From Pectobacterium wasabiae CFBP 3304 (GTDB taxonomy: Bacteria > Pseudomonadota > Gammaproteobacteria > Enterobacterales > Enterobacteriaceae), in contig NZ_CP015750.1 of assembly GCF_001742185.1 (NCBI RefSeq), positions 2,604,001 to 2,668,000 on the forward strand: a DNA stretch of 64,000 nucleotides. The letters are read 5' to 3'. Position numbers and translations under genes: made by a program. Under the pieces are notes generated by a model. That model had not been told where the DNA came from, ran no database searches, and worked only from the letters and a program-made list of their open reading frames with translations. Shown piece after piece: positions 45,489 through 55,784 of this stretch (the first letter of the stretch is position 1; each line of letters starts with the position of its first letter).

Positions 45489-47450
45489 CTATTGAGAGGC
45501 GGTACTCATGGCCTGCTTTTCTTCGAGCAGTTTTTCGACGACGCCAGGATCGGCCAGCGTTGAGGTGTCCCCCAGATTGCTGGTGTCACCGGCGGCGATC
45601 TTACGCAAAATACGACGCATAATTTTGCCGGATCGCGTTTTCGGTAAGGAGTCAGTCCAGTGCAGGATGTCCGGTGTGGCAATGGGGCCGATTTCCTTAC
45701 GCACCCAGTTGCGCACTTCCGTATACAGTTCGCTGGACGGCTCTTCGCCGTGGTTTAGTGTGATATAGGCGTAAATGGCCTGCCCTTTCATATGGTGCGG
45801 GATACCGACTACGGCCGCTTCGGCAATCTTAGGATGGGCAACGAGCGCAGACTCGATTTCTGCCGTCCCCAGACGGTGGCCGGAAACGTTCAGCACATCG
45901 TCAACACGACCCGTGATCCAGTAATAGCCATCCTCGTCACGGCGCGCGCCGTCGCCGCTGAAATACATGCCTTTGAAAGTGGAAAAGTAGGTTTGCTCAA
46001 AGCGATCGTGATCGCCAAACAGCGTCCTTGCCTGACCTGGCCAGGAATCCACAATCACCAGATTGCCTTCGTTGGTGCCTTCCTGTGGATTGCCGAGATT
46101 GTCGACTAGCGCAGGTTGTACACCGAAGAATGGACGCGTTGCGGAACCGGCTTTCGCTTCGATTGCACCGGGGAGCGGAGTGATCATGAAGCCGCCCGTT
46201 TCCGTTTGCCACCAGGTATCGACAATTGGGCATTTGCCATTGCCGATTTTGTTGAAATACCACTCCCAGGCTTCCGGGTTGATCGGCTCACCGACAGACC
46301 CCATGATCCTGAGCGATTCACGTGATGTGCCCTCGATAGCCTTGTCACCTTCGGCCATCAGCGCGCGGATTGCAGTAGGGGCGGTATAGAGAATATTGAC
46401 CTTATGCTTATCAACAACTTGCGCCATACGACTAGCGTCCGGCCAGGTTGGTACGCCTTCGAACATCAGCGTAATCGCGCCGCATGCCAGCGGGCCATAA
46501 AGCAGGTAGCTATGCCCCGTAACCCAGCCAACGTCCGCCGTACACCAGTAGATGTCACCAGGATGGTAGTCGAAGACATACTTGAAGGTTAGTGCGGCGT
46601 AAACCAGATAGCCGCCAGTGGTATGCAATACACCTTTGGGTTTGCCGGTTGAACCCGATGTATAAAGGATAAACAGCGGATCTTCTGCATTCATCTCTTC
46701 TGGTGGGCAATGGTCGTCTGCTTTTTCTACCAGATCGTGCCACCACAGATCGCGCCCATCTTTCCATTCACCGCTCTTTCCCGTGCGACGGAAAACGATA
46801 ACGCTAGAAATAGTGGTGACATTTGGGTTCTTTAACGCCTCATCAATATTCTTCTTCAGCGGAATCACACGCCCGGCGCGAACGCCTTCATCGGCGGTGA
46901 TGACGAGTTTGGCGCTGGAGTCGATGATACGCCCGGAAATGGCTTCGGGAGAGAAGCCCCCGAAGATCACCGAGTGAATCGCGCCGATTCTGGCACAGGC
47001 CAGCATTGCCACCGCCGCTTCCGGCACCATTGGCATATAAATGGCAACGACATCGCCTTTCTTGACGCCTTGCGACTTCAGTACATTGGCGAAGCGGCAC
47101 ACGGATTGGTGCAGCTCTCGATAGGTGACTTTCTTACTTTCTGTTGCGTCATCGCCTTCCCAAATAATGGCGGTTTGATCGCCACGCTCGGCCAGATGGC
47201 GGTCCAGGCAGTTTGCTGCCACATTAAGCGTACCGTCCTCAAACCAGCGAATACGGATGTGGCCTGGGTCGAATGAGGTGTTCTTGATCGTTTCATAGGG
47301 TTTGATCCAATCGACGATCTTTCCCTGCTCACCCCAAAAGGTGGCGGGATCGTCAACGGACAGCCGATACATATTTTCGTATTGCTGGGCATTAATCAGT
47401 GCATTTTCCGCAATAGCGGCGGGAATGGCGTGTTTATTATGTTGTGTCAT
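45489..47450 (-). CDS. acs: Acetyl-CoA synthetase
   Basis: The 653-residue AMP-forming acetate:CoA ligase, the high-affinity route for acetate assimilation. ANL-superfamily motifs are present: N-terminal [26 protein letters not shown]-loop-like [20 protein letters not shown] for adenylate binding, [35 protein letters not shown], and C-terminal [11 protein letters not shown] with the acetylatable catalytic lysine. Length equals that of E. coli Acs. It is the first gene of acs-yjcH-actP; a CRP-like site lies upstream at 47635. Confidence 0.96.
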   Translation of the reverse strand: MTQHNKHAIPAAIAENALINAQQYENMYRLSVDDPATFWGEQGKIVDWIKPYETIKNTSFDPGHIRIRWFEDGTLNVAANCLDRHLAERGDQTAIIWEGDDATESKKVTYRELHQSVCRFANVLKSQGVKKGDVVAIYMPMVPEAAVAMLACARIGAIHSVIFGGFSPEAISGRIIDSSAKLVITADEGVRAGRVIPLKKNIDEALKNPNVTTISSVIVFRRTGKSGEWKDGRDLWWHDLVEKADDHCPPEEMNAEDPLFILYTSGSTGKPKGVLHTTGGYLVYAALTFKYVFDYHPGDIYWCTADVGWVTGHSYLLYGPLACGAITLMFEGVPTWPDASRMAQVVDKHKVNILYTAPTAIRALMAEGDKAIEGTSRESLRIMGSVGEPINPEAWEWYFNKIGNGKCPIVDTWWQTETGGFMITPLPGAIEAKAGSATRPFFGVQPALVDNLGNPQEGTNEGNLVIVDSWPGQARTLFGDHDRFEQTYFSTFKGMYFSGDGARRDEDGYYWITGRVDDVLNVSGHRLGTAEIESALVAHPKIAEAAVVGIPHHMKGQAIYAYITLNHGEEPSSELYTEVRNWVRKEIGPIATPDILHWTDSLPKTRSGKIMRRILRKIAAGDTSNLGDTSTLADPGVVEKLLEEKQAMSTASQ

Positions 47451-48352
47451 AGCGCTTCTCCTTAAACATGTTAATGCTATGTCAAATAATGGTTAATTGT
47501 AGTTAACTCGTTATCTTTGTTTCTTTTTTGCGCGATTGATCACGCAATGCAGGAAAAGCAATGGGGCGTTACTTAAAAGGTAGTCTTTTAGTTCAGAAAA
47601 CAGACAGTTTTTTTGTGGTAACTAAAATGCGATAAGTGATATACGTCACAATATGGAAGACGGCAGAATTAGCTATGCTGTTATAATGTCATTAACGATC
47701 AATTCATTGTTTTCAATAGATTATATCTATTGTTATCAAGTTTTTGATCGCCCTTTACGATCAAAAGGTATAAAGATCCCGCTTATTCAGCCGATAGTAA
47801 AAATCCTGTTCAGAGTATATTCCTACGCAGGCCAGCTATTTAGCGTGTTCAAGTGTGTTCTATGTGTTGAGATTTCGTTCTATTTGTTAATTGTCTGTAG
47901 CTATTAATGAAGTAGATTTATCCGATTATCAACGAGCAGATAAGTGTGAATAATCTACACTCTAGGTAGGCTTCATCGCACAATCGTAGGCCTCCTTAAA
48001 AAGAGTAAAGATGCCGCTCAGCAAGCTGCTGACAAAAAAGAAAAGTAAAATGTTATTTTTGTGTCTTATTCAGAAATATCCGGTTTCCAAAAATAAATAA
48101 CATAGATATACCCAACATCACTGACGCAAAGTAAGGCGGCAGGTGTTTGAGCCCCGCTAGCTTGAGAACCGATAAACGGTTCCGGTCAGCGAAATTCACT
48201 CTTTTCGTTAGGTGATTTTCTAGGGTAGGTAGGAACACTATTAGTCCGGAAAACTTTTATTTTCCGGTAGGTTGATTGCTTATCAATGGCGTGCCGTGAG
48301 GTCATGGTGCGCTGTGAGATATCTTTTTACATAGCATGATGCAGAGGAAACA
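47451..48352. other. Long spacer between acs and the PAS-like gene
   Basis: About 900 AT-rich bases. It holds the acs control region (CRP-like site 47635-47650) and a perfect 8-bp inverted repeat CCGGAAAA/TTTTCCGG at 48246-48267. Short frames at 47653-47907 (plus) and 48053-48238 (minus, GTG start) lack a convincing RBS or recognisable composition, and I do not call them. Confidence 0.4.
47635..47650. promoter_or_regulatory. CRP-like site upstream of acs
   Basis: AGTGA-TATACG-TCACA matches nine of the ten key CRP consensus positions. It lies 185 bases upstream of the acs start codon. E. coli acs is activated by CRP from two upstream sites, so this fits. Confidence 0.5.
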
Positions 48353-48745
48353 ATGAGTCTGATATTTGGCCGGAATGAGATTTTAGGCATGCTTTCTCAA
48401 CCAGTTCAGAATGATCGGCGTGCTGTTGCAGTGATTGACGAAAAATGTAAAGTCGTCTGCGCGAATTCTGCCTTCAACGCCCATTTTGGATTGCGTGCTG
48501 AAATGAATACGCCCGTCTCAATTGATGATGTGCTACCTATCAATGTTAAGTTTGCCTATCACGACTTTATAACGAATGCCAACGTGTTGAGTACGCGCGT
48601 GGTTTCGGATCTGTTGTCTGATGGCTTTACCAAAAAGCAGCTAAGCACGCTGTCTTTTTCTAAGCTGAACGTTGAAAATCGGGTGCTTTCCTTGTTGATC
48701 CTGAACCAAGATACGGTTGAGCCTTCAACAAATTTGGCATCATAA
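48353..48745 (+). CDS. Small PAS-like domain protein
   Basis: A 130-residue ORF with a good RBS (GAGGAAACA then ATG). Residues 20-60 read like the start of a PAS domain: RRAVAVIDEKCKVVCANSAFNAHFGL, with the conserved N-x-A-F pattern. The rest (FTKKQLSTLSFSKLNVENRVLSLLILNQD) could complete the PAS sheet. There is no output domain, TM segment or DNA-binding motif, so it would act as a stand-alone sensor or binding partner, or be a remnant of a larger regulator. I do not recognise a specific family. Confidence 0.6.
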   Translation: MSLIFGRNEILGMLSQPVQNDRRAVAVIDEKCKVVCANSAFNAHFGLRAEMNTPVSIDDVLPINVKFAYHDFITNANVLSTRVVSDLLSDGFTKKQLSTLSFSKLNVENRVLSLLILNQDTVEPSTNLAS

Positions 48746-49470
48746 GTTTGGATCATCGTTGATTATCTGGCCAGAAGAGTAGACGCGCGTATTTTCCAGT
48801 AGAAAATAATGATAAAAGAAAAATTGTTGTTATTAACAACGTTGTTATTGCCAACAATAGTATCGTTTTTCTCAATGCAACCGATTGCGCTAGATTATTC
48901 CCCACGGCCGGTTACGGTTAGTAAAACAATAAGGTAGCATTGATTTTCCGCGAATGGAGAATAAGAAACATTTTCTATTTGCCACGAAAACTTGAAAAAT
49001 CAAGTTAAAATAAATAGTTAACTATTTTATTGTATATAATATGCTTCTTTAAAATAAACAGCGAAACGTTTCGATTTAATCCTGCTTTTTTTCTATCTGC
49101 TTGCACTTGCTTGCGAATTATCCTTTTAACCATAACCGTTTATTAAATACGGTAGTTTTTTCTTAAAAATCTCTTAATTTTTAATGTATTGAGAACCTTA
49201 AGGGGTAGCACATCAATAAGTAGACTCTCGTCTACTTATTGATGTGGCTAGCTAATATAACCTTTGCTGCCAGATAGCACATTTTGATTAAGAATAACGT
49301 CATTTTTACTCGCAATGGCAGGGTTATCACTATTGATAACGTGTTTCCCATAATTATTTTTATTCATAATACATCATTTCAATTTTTTTCGATTTTTAGT
49401 TCCCCTTTTTACCTCCTCAATTGGCATAGCTTCTGAAAACAAATGTTTCTTATGCGATAGGGGATAAATA
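48746..49470. other. 725-base AT-rich spacer before the TonB receptor
   Basis: No gene is visible. It contains several perfect inverted repeats: ATTGTTG/CAACAAT with nested GTTGTTATTAACAAC around 48824-48860, the 17-bp hairpin at 49209-49246, and GTTATCA/TGATAAC at 49323-49340. No good Fur box was found (best candidate about 9 of 19 near 49353). The density of palindromes suggests regulatory sites or decayed mobile DNA. Confidence 0.5.
49209..49246. repeat. Perfect 17-bp inverted repeat
   Basis: CACATCAATAAGTAGAC and its exact reverse complement GTCTACTTATTGATGTG are separated only by TCTC. No T tract follows on either side, so it is not a standard terminator. It lies 225 bases upstream of the TonB receptor. 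Confidence 0.85.
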
Positions 49471-51864
49471 ATGGTTAAGTTTCGTACCCACCTGTTGGCG
49501 CGTACTTTACGTGCCGGAGTACTTGGGGCATCGTTTGCCTCAGTGCTGCCAGTGGCTGTGGTCTATGCTGCCACTGTGGCACCTGTCCGGCCCTACGCGG
49601 TGTCGTCCGGCCCGCTCAATCAGGTGCTCAACCAGTTTGCCCAACAGGCTGACGTATTACTTTCATACGATCCGGCACTCGTGGCAGGTAAACGCAGCCC
49701 GGGGTTGCAGGGAAACTACAGCGTTGAGCAGGGTTTCCAGCAGATCCTCAACAACAGTGGCCTCAGTGCTCAATACAGCACCGATGGCAGCGTGACGCTA
49801 GTACAGCGCATGGCGAGTGAACCTGTGCCAGTTTCAGCGCCCGCTACTGCTAAAAACGATCGGATCGTCGTTACTGCGCCACCGAATACCGCGATGAAGC
49901 TGGATGTGCCGATTTCAGAGACGCCGCGTGCGGTTGCTGTTGTCACGGAGAAACAGATCGAAGAGCGTGGGGCGCAAAAGGTCGATCAGGCGCTGCGCTA
50001 CAGCAGCGGCATTCTGGCTACGCCATACGGGCCGGATAATAAGGCCGAATGGGTGACGATTCGTGGATTTAGCGATCAATCCCGGTTCCAAAATGGCTTG
50101 GCTACGCTGAATGAAGATGGGTTCTATGGTCAGCAGATTGAGCCATTTGGCGTCGAGCGTATCGAAGTGCTGAAAGGCCCTGCTTCTGTTCTGTACGGGC
50201 AAAACCCGCCGGGTGGCCTGGTTAACGTCATCACTAAACGACCAACGCGTTTGCCGCAGGGAAAAGTGGAGCTGGAATATGGCTCTAATGACTATCGCCA
50301 TCTGGCCGTCGACAGTGCAGGTCCGTTGAATGATGACGGTTCGGTGCTGTATCGGGTTGTCGCGCTGGCGCGTGATACCTCGGGCGAGATGGATTTCTCG
50401 AAGAGCAAGCGCTTTTATCTGGCACCGAGCGTCACGTTCCTCGGAGAAGACACGGAATTGACCGTGTTAGCCAGCTACATGGATACGAAGTCCGATACTA
50501 CCAACGGCTTTAAGCTGCCATACGGCACATTACAGGGCACGCCGTTTGGCAAAGTGGGCTATAGAACCTCGCTGGGTGAACCGGGAATGAACCGCCACGA
50601 CAGCCGACAGTTCAACCTGGGCTATGAGTTCACGCATCATTTCAACGATACCTGGACGTTCCACCAGAACCTAAACTACGCCTATCTGAATTTGGATCTG
50701 CGCAATGCCTATGCAATAGGTATGGTGGATGAACGTCGCGCCAGCCGTGGGCTGACCTACCGCGATGGTTTTGCGCAGAACTGGGCTACGGATAACCGTT
50801 TAGTGGGTGAATGGCAGTGGGAAAGTATTGAAAATACCCTGCTGCTTGGTTTTGACTATCGCCGAGCCAATACACAAAGCCGCGATGCTGATTTATCACC
50901 TTATAATTCAGCACAGTATCAGTTCATTAATGACCCGATTGATATTTTCAACCCAGTCTATGGCAACTATATGCTGCGCGACGATCAGCTTTCCTACCAT
51001 CGCTCCGGCCGTCATCAGAATGGTTACTATATCCAGAACCAGATCAAATATGATGAACGTTTGATCTTCTTGCTGGGTGGGCGTTACGACCAGTCAAAAT
51101 CACGTACGCAAAATGAAATCATGGGGATTGATTCCCGGACGGATGATTCCAAATTCACGAAGTCTGCGGGAGTGATCTATCTGTTTGACAACGGAGTTTC
51201 TCCTTATATCAGCTATGCAGAATCTTTCCTGCCTATCGCCGATTACGATGCATCAGGACGGCAATATCAACCGACGATGGGCAAACAAACTGAGGTTGGT
51301 GTTAAGTACACCCCTAGTGGGGTTAATGGCTATGCATCTGCTGCTGTTTTCAATCTGAATCAGGAAAATATCCTAACCACAGATATCAATAACCCTATTC
51401 GCCGGGTACAAGCCGGTGAAGCACGTTCTCGTGGTGTCGAGTTAGAGCTGAGCGGTGAGGTATATTCCGGCCTTTCGGTGACAGCCAACTACACGTACAA
51501 CAAAGTTGAGACAACGAAGTCCGGCACCGTTGAGGAAGTTGGAAAACGTCTGGCAGGCTTGCCATTACATAGCGCTTCCGCATGGGCAACCTATGCCTTC
51601 TCTGGCCCGCTCGAAGGGCTGACGGTTGGGAGCGGCGTACGTTATGTTGGGAGTTCATTCGGCGATAAAATTGAAAGCCGAAACTTGAAAGTCCCTGCTT
51701 ATACATTATGGGATGCGATGATCGCCTATGATTTCAGTAAAGACTGGCGCTTGCAGGTTAATGCCACCAACCTGACAAACCGTGAGTATGTCAGTGCTTG
51801 CGATTTCTGGTGCTACTACGGCGAAGGCCGTAACGTTAGCGCGAATGTCAGCTATCGCTGGTAA
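49471..51864 (+). CDS. TonB-dependent siderophore receptor with N-terminal signalling domain
   Basis: A 797-residue outer-membrane receptor. Signal peptide to about residue 34, then an STN/secretin-like signalling domain (PYAVSSGPLNQVLNQFAQQADVLLSYDP to YSTDGSVTLVQ, about 42-118). A TonB-box-like DRIVVTAP is followed by a plug (GAQKVDQALRYSSGILATPYG; RIEVLKGPASVLYGQNPPGGLVNVITKRP) and a 22-strand-type barrel ending VSYRW. A cysteine pair near the end (SACDFWCYYGEGR) resembles FhuA/FoxA/FpvA-type hydroxamate receptors. The signalling domain implies control through a FecI/FecR-type pair; the nearest is at 60031-61499. RBS AGGGG. Confidence 0.9.
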   Translation: MVKFRTHLLARTLRAGVLGASFASVLPVAVVYAATVAPVRPYAVSSGPLNQVLNQFAQQADVLLSYDPALVAGKRSPGLQGNYSVEQGFQQILNNSGLSAQYSTDGSVTLVQRMASEPVPVSAPATAKNDRIVVTAPPNTAMKLDVPISETPRAVAVVTEKQIEERGAQKVDQALRYSSGILATPYGPDNKAEWVTIRGFSDQSRFQNGLATLNEDGFYGQQIEPFGVERIEVLKGPASVLYGQNPPGGLVNVITKRPTRLPQGKVELEYGSNDYRHLAVDSAGPLNDDGSVLYRVVALARDTSGEMDFSKSKRFYLAPSVTFLGEDTELTVLASYMDTKSDTTNGFKLPYGTLQGTPFGKVGYRTSLGEPGMNRHDSRQFNLGYEFTHHFNDTWTFHQNLNYAYLNLDLRNAYAIGMVDERRASRGLTYRDGFAQNWATDNRLVGEWQWESIENTLLLGFDYRRANTQSRDADLSPYNSAQYQFINDPIDIFNPVYGNYMLRDDQLSYHRSGRHQNGYYIQNQIKYDERLIFLLGGRYDQSKSRTQNEIMGIDSRTDDSKFTKSAGVIYLFDNGVSPYISYAESFLPIADYDASGRQYQPTMGKQTEVGVKYTPSGVNGYASAAVFNLNQENILTTDINNPIRRVQAGEARSRGVELELSGEVYSGLSVTANYTYNKVETTKSGTVEEVGKRLAGLPLHSASAWATYAFSGPLEGLTVGSGVRYVGSSFGDKIESRNLKVPAYTLWDAMIAYDFSKDWRLQVNATNLTNREYVSACDFWCYYGEGRNVSANVSYRW

Positions 51865-51984
51865 TCGTTACGCTGAAGGGGCCGACATCAGTATTTTATT
51901 TAAAATATTTTTTCGGTTTCACAACGGGAGTGCGGCATCTGGCGGGTGCCGTGTTCCCCCCTTGCCCTTTTGGGAGAACCGCTC

Positions 51985-53895
51985 TCAAAAACGGCTGACA
52001 CATTCCATTGCTAGCGTCTTGAATGCTGCAAAATCCGTACAGGCACACAATCTTGTCGTGGCGCGTTCACGCAGAAAGGTGACAAAGATGTCGTAGATAG
52101 CCATTGCCTCTTCATACTCGCGCTTGCTAATCGCTAGCAAAAAGATCACATATGCGGTTTCTTCTCCCCACTGGATCCCTTGTGGGGCTAATACGGTGTA
52201 GACCACGGTTTTTTGCGCCAGCAGTCCCAGTGAATGCGGCAGCGCGATCCCTTCGCCGAACAGAGTGCTGACAATCGCTTCACGCTCGACCACCGAATCG
52301 AGGAACGTTGTATCGACAAAACCTTCATCACGGAGCTGATCGCACAGGGTAGTAAACAGCGTTTGCTGATCGATCGTGCCATCAATAATGCGGAAATGCG
52401 TCGCGTCGAAATACTTCTCTAGCATCCACGGGCGAGTGCGATCCACCAACACTCGCTTACCGATTTGCTCTAACTGGTAGTCGGTAGGGAACGGGGCGAT
52501 GGTGACCACCGGTTTATCTTTTTCGCTAATGCGTGCCGTGGAAATCACGAAATCTTCGACGATGTCCTCACACTGTTCATACTCGCGCAGAGTCACGGTA
52601 CGCGTAACGATAATCTGTGGATACTTACGCGCCAGCACTGCCTCAACCATCCGCACCATTGCATTACCGGCGTCGCACACGAGTAACACGTGTGGTTGGC
52701 GCTGGTAGCCGATGTTGTAATGCCGCTCAAGCCCTACGCCGATATGCAACACCAGGAAACCAATCTCGTTTTCGCTGATTACATATGGTGTGTATTTTCC
52801 CCAGCTTGAGACTGCCGCCAGCGTCATATCCCACGCCATCGGATAGTGCTGTTTGATGTTATCCAACAGTGGGTTAGGGATCATTATCTGGTAACGTACA
52901 CGGGTGATCATGGTCTTGATATGCGTCAGCAAATCTGCGTGCAGTTGCACATCATCTTGCAGGTTGTAGTTATAGTGCGTGTTGATATAGTCGAGGATGT
53001 AGTTCACTAGCGTTTCATCGTCATCGGCACTGATGGTGCTTGGTACGAGTTCCTGTACGCGCCGTCCGGCAATATGCACCCGCAACCAGTGCTCTTCGGC
53101 GGCAGCCAGCGGTTTCCCCGCCAACTGTTGCAACGCTGCCGAAATATCTTTCGCTGCGTCACGCACGTTGTCATCGCCATCTTCGGCGCTAAATTCCGAC
53201 AAGGGATAACCTTCACTGATGCGGCGTATCGCCACCGCACAGTAGAGGCGAATAAACAAATCTCCCTCATCGGTGAGGCGAATGTGATGATGGCTAAAAC
53301 AATCATGCAGGATAGAAGCGAGCGCCTCCGGTACACCCAGATTAAGCGTTTCTTCAGTGAGCAGCGGGCTTTTCGCGTTCTGTTGCGTCAATTCCCATAG
53401 CAGATCGGTCAGACAGGCGCGCAGAGACATTTCGCTGCCGAACAACTTCATACCGTGGCGCGGACGCGTCTCCAGTATTAATTGGTAGCGGGAGAGTCTC
53501 TCCCGCACTTCGGTCATATCATTTTGCAACGTGGCACGACTGACAAACCATTCGTCCGCCAGGTCTTCAAGTTTGAGGGAGAACGCTGAGGTTAGAAACC
53601 TGACCACCAGATATTGCACGCGTTCCTGCCCGCTACGGGGGATGCGCAGTGCGCGCGAGCGGGTGGTTTGTAACGTCTGGTAACGCGTTTCATCGTCGAT
53701 TTTCAACTGATAACCGCTACCACGCGCCAGAATAAACTGCGCACCGTGTTGTTCCAACAGCGCGTTTAATGCAGTGATATCTGCTCGAACGGTACGCGTG
53801 GACACCGATAGCCGTTGTGCTAACTCATCCTGTGGCAGTGTCTCGTTTTGCAACATTATAAACAGTTGCGCTAAACGTTGGTTAGGGAATCGCAC
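51985..53895 (-). CDS. PRD-containing BglG/MtlR-type transcriptional regulator
   Basis: A 636-residue PTS-responsive activator. An N-terminal HTH (QDELAQRLSVSTRTVRADITALNALL) and a second Mga-like HTH (LEDLADEWFVSRATLQNDMTEVRERL) come first. Two PRD domains follow (about 185-290 and 295-405), then an EIIB-like domain (HVLLVCDAGNAMVRMVEAVL) with its cysteine, and a C-terminal EIIA-like domain with phosphorylatable His in GIALPHSLGLL. Its DNA-binding activity would be set by phosphorylation. It is the last gene of the catabolic operon, 36 bases after the DgaF-like gene, and probably regulates it. Confidence 0.87.
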   Translation of the reverse strand: MRFPNQRLAQLFIMLQNETLPQDELAQRLSVSTRTVRADITALNALLEQHGAQFILARGSGYQLKIDDETRYQTLQTTRSRALRIPRSGQERVQYLVVRFLTSAFSLKLEDLADEWFVSRATLQNDMTEVRERLSRYQLILETRPRHGMKLFGSEMSLRACLTDLLWELTQQNAKSPLLTEETLNLGVPEALASILHDCFSHHHIRLTDEGDLFIRLYCAVAIRRISEGYPLSEFSAEDGDDNVRDAAKDISAALQQLAGKPLAAAEEHWLRVHIAGRRVQELVPSTISADDDETLVNYILDYINTHYNYNLQDDVQLHADLLTHIKTMITRVRYQIMIPNPLLDNIKQHYPMAWDMTLAAVSSWGKYTPYVISENEIGFLVLHIGVGLERHYNIGYQRQPHVLLVCDAGNAMVRMVEAVLARKYPQIIVTRTVTLREYEQCEDIVEDFVISTARISEKDKPVVTIAPFPTDYQLEQIGKRVLVDRTRPWMLEKYFDATHFRIIDGTIDQQTLFTTLCDQLRDEGFVDTTFLDSVVEREAIVSTLFGEGIALPHSLGLLAQKTVVYTVLAPQGIQWGEETAYVIFLLAISKREYEEAMAIYDIFVTFLRERATTRLCACTDFAAFKTLAMECVSRF

Positions 53896-53931
53896 GTCGG
53901 TCTCCTCGCGTAGTCTTAAGTCCTGAGCCCG

Positions 53932-54669
53932 TTACACTCGCGCTTTGGTCATTGCCAGCAGTTGGCGAACATCAGATGGACGAGTGTCGCCGCTTACCTT
54001 ATCAATAATAGAGCTATAAATGTGCGGAATGATTTTACTGACTCCTGCATCCAGAGCGATTTGTAAGATCTCGCTATAGTTATCCAGATCGATACCGCCA
54101 GTCGGCTCCAGCCAGAACCCGTTACGCGCACAGGCTTCAGCGACGGCCTGATACTCATCACGGCATTTCAGGCCGCCCATCGGGAAGTATTTAATCGAGC
54201 TACCGCCCATATCTTTTAGCAGGGCAATAGCGGTATCGATTGGCACGATGCCGTCCGTTGTCTGGCTGCTTAGTGGCCCGGTGGAAATTTTTACCAGACC
54301 TGGCGTACCGGTCGGTGACACCAGTCCGTTCACCACGGTGTCGTTTTGGCCCAGCAGTGCGCGGCTGGTTGCCACACCGGTAAATACCTGGTTGACGTGT
54401 TGCGGCTGTACTTCACGGGCGATGAGGCTGACCATCGCCGATTGGTTCGGATCGCCCGCACCAAGGCCAATAGAGAGCGCGTTATTGATACGCTCGGCAT
54501 AGTCACGCATATCCGCCACGGCGCTTGCCACATCCGGGTAGTTTTTTGACAGCACACCGACCAGTACATGCCCTTCGGCGGCGTCGTAAATCTCACTGGC
54601 GTTCTCTTTGCTACCCGCCAGCACATTCAGGCATATACGGTCATGGTAAAAATTCGGTGTCAGTTTCAT
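53932..54669 (-). CDS. dgaF: KDGP-aldolase-family protein (DgaF-like)
   Basis: A 245-residue TIM-barrel aldolase. The family hallmarks are IKYFPMGGLKCRDEY (catalytic lysine region) and FWLEPTGGIDLDNYSEIL. In Salmonella DgaF splits 2-keto-3-deoxy-6-phosphogluconate to pyruvate and glyceraldehyde-3-phosphate. It overlaps the DgaE-like gene by an ATGA, so the two steps (deamination then aldol cleavage) are coupled. The assignment is by family; the exact sugar acid used here is unproven. Confidence 0.85.
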   Translation of the reverse strand: MKLTPNFYHDRICLNVLAGSKENASEIYDAAEGHVLVGVLSKNYPDVASAVADMRDYAERINNALSIGLGAGDPNQSAMVSLIAREVQPQHVNQVFTGVATSRALLGQNDTVVNGLVSPTGTPGLVKISTGPLSSQTTDGIVPIDTAIALLKDMGGSSIKYFPMGGLKCRDEYQAVAEACARNGFWLEPTGGIDLDNYSEILQIALDAGVSKIIPHIYSSIIDKVSGDTRPSDVRQLLAMTKARV

Positions 54670-55784
54670 GCGGTGTGCTCCTTGTTCAATTCTTCGGCGA
54701 TACGGCGGTAAACGATCTCTAACTGGTCGGCCGTCACGCTGCGTACATCGGCTTCGATAATCCCTTCATTGGCTTTGTAGCCACGGAAGTAGATAGCATA
54801 TTCCCCTTGTTTTAGAGCGCTAACCAGCTCGGCAGTGGCAATACCGGTAGTGGCTTCATCAAATTTTATTTCGCTGCGGGCAATATCACGCCCAGCGCTG
54901 TCCCACACCACACGGGCGCTAACGCCATTCAGGGTATTGAGATGCTCAAGGAACGGCGTCATTTTGGCGACCATTTCCGTACCGCTCTCTTTATTTGCGC
55001 TGAGGTAGTGCTCTATAGCGCAAGTCAGGCCGAGGATGCCTTCTTTGCCTACCTTCATTGCGCGGCCAATACCTGCTGTCTGGCGTTTCACCCACTCCAC
55101 ATATTGTGTTTTACCGATCACCAGCCCGCTGGTTGGCCCTTCAATCGCTTTCGCACCGCTGTAAATAATCAGGTCGGCTCCCGCACGGTAGTAGCGCTGT
55201 AAATCTTCTTCCGCTGCTGCATCGACAATCAGCGGCACGTTGTGTTTGCGCGCTACCGCAGCAGCCTGTTCAACACTGAGCATGCTCTTTTGTACACAAT
55301 GGTGGGATTTAATGTAGAGGATCGCCGCTGTGCGCGACGAAATTGCCGCTGCCAGTTGGTCTGCGGAGCACTCGTTGGCGTAGCCCGCTTCCACTACTTT
55401 GCCGCCGCCCAGCGCAACCATGGTGCTGACTGGTGCGCCGAAGTTAACGTTATGGCCGCGTGGTAGCACGATTTCGTTGTTATCTATCGCCGTGCTGTGC
55501 AAGTTTTCCAGCAGCCAGTCGCTGTCGCGTACCAGCACTGCCGCAACAGATTGAGCAATTCCTGCCGATGCGCATGACACCACGGTTGCGCCTTCAACCT
55601 CTAACAACCTGGCGATGTATTCACCGGTTTTGTTCACCAGATCTTTCATTTCGAAGTAGTGGTTCATGCCGCTTAATACCGCATCCACCACGTCTGGACG
55701 TGGCGTGGAAACACCGAGTGCGGTCATGCGCCCCGAGGCATTGATGACGCGTTTTAACTGGTACTTTTCATAAATCGAAGGCAT
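54666..55784 (-). CDS. dgaE: SelA-like PLP ammonia-lyase (DgaE-like)
   Basis: A 372-residue pyridoxal-phosphate enzyme of the SelA/DgaE type: NASGRMTALGVSTPRPDVVDAV at the start, the PLP lysine in IIYSGAKAIEGPTSGLVIGK, and the region LVNKTGEYIARLLEVEGATVVSCASAGIAQS. Salmonella DgaE eliminates ammonia from D-glucosaminate-6-phosphate to give 2-keto-3-deoxy-6-phosphogluconate. ATG 55784 is chosen because GGGAG lies eight bases upstream; a GTG at 55793 is too close to it. It overlaps both neighbours. Confidence 0.85.
   Translation of the reverse strand: MPSIYEKYQLKRVINASGRMTALGVSTPRPDVVDAVLSGMNHYFEMKDLVNKTGEYIARLLEVEGATVVSCASAGIAQSVAAVLVRDSDWLLENLHSTAIDNNEIVLPRGHNVNFGAPVSTMVALGGGKVVEAGYANECSADQLAAAISSRTAAILYIKSHHCVQKSMLSVEQAAAVARKHNVPLIVDAAAEEDLQRYYRAGADLIIYSGAKAIEGPTSGLVIGKTQYVEWVKRQTAGIGRAMKVGKEGILGLTCAIEHYLSANKESGTEMVAKMTPFLEHLNTLNGVSARVVWDSAGRDIARSEIKFDEATTGIATAELVSALKQGEYAIYFRGYKANEGIIEADVRSVTADQLEIVYRRIAEELNKEHTA

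Noticed and set aside
47653..47907. An 84-residue plus-strand ORF upstream of acs
   Set aside because: It starts within the acs control region next to the CRP-like site, lacks an RBS, and has a composition typical of AT-rich chance frames.
48053..48238. A 61-residue minus-strand ORF with a hydrophobic segment
   Set aside because: GTG start without a Shine-Dalgarno; no neighbour or pattern supports it, although the hydrophobic stretch is notable.
49345..49375. A possible Fur box before the TonB receptor
   Set aside because: The best alignment matches only about 9 of 19 consensus positions, which AT-rich DNA gives by chance.
51782..52096. A 104-residue plus-strand ORF after the TonB receptor
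   Set aside because: It overlaps the receptor's C-terminus out of frame and the 3' end of the convergent regulator gene; a shadow frame.
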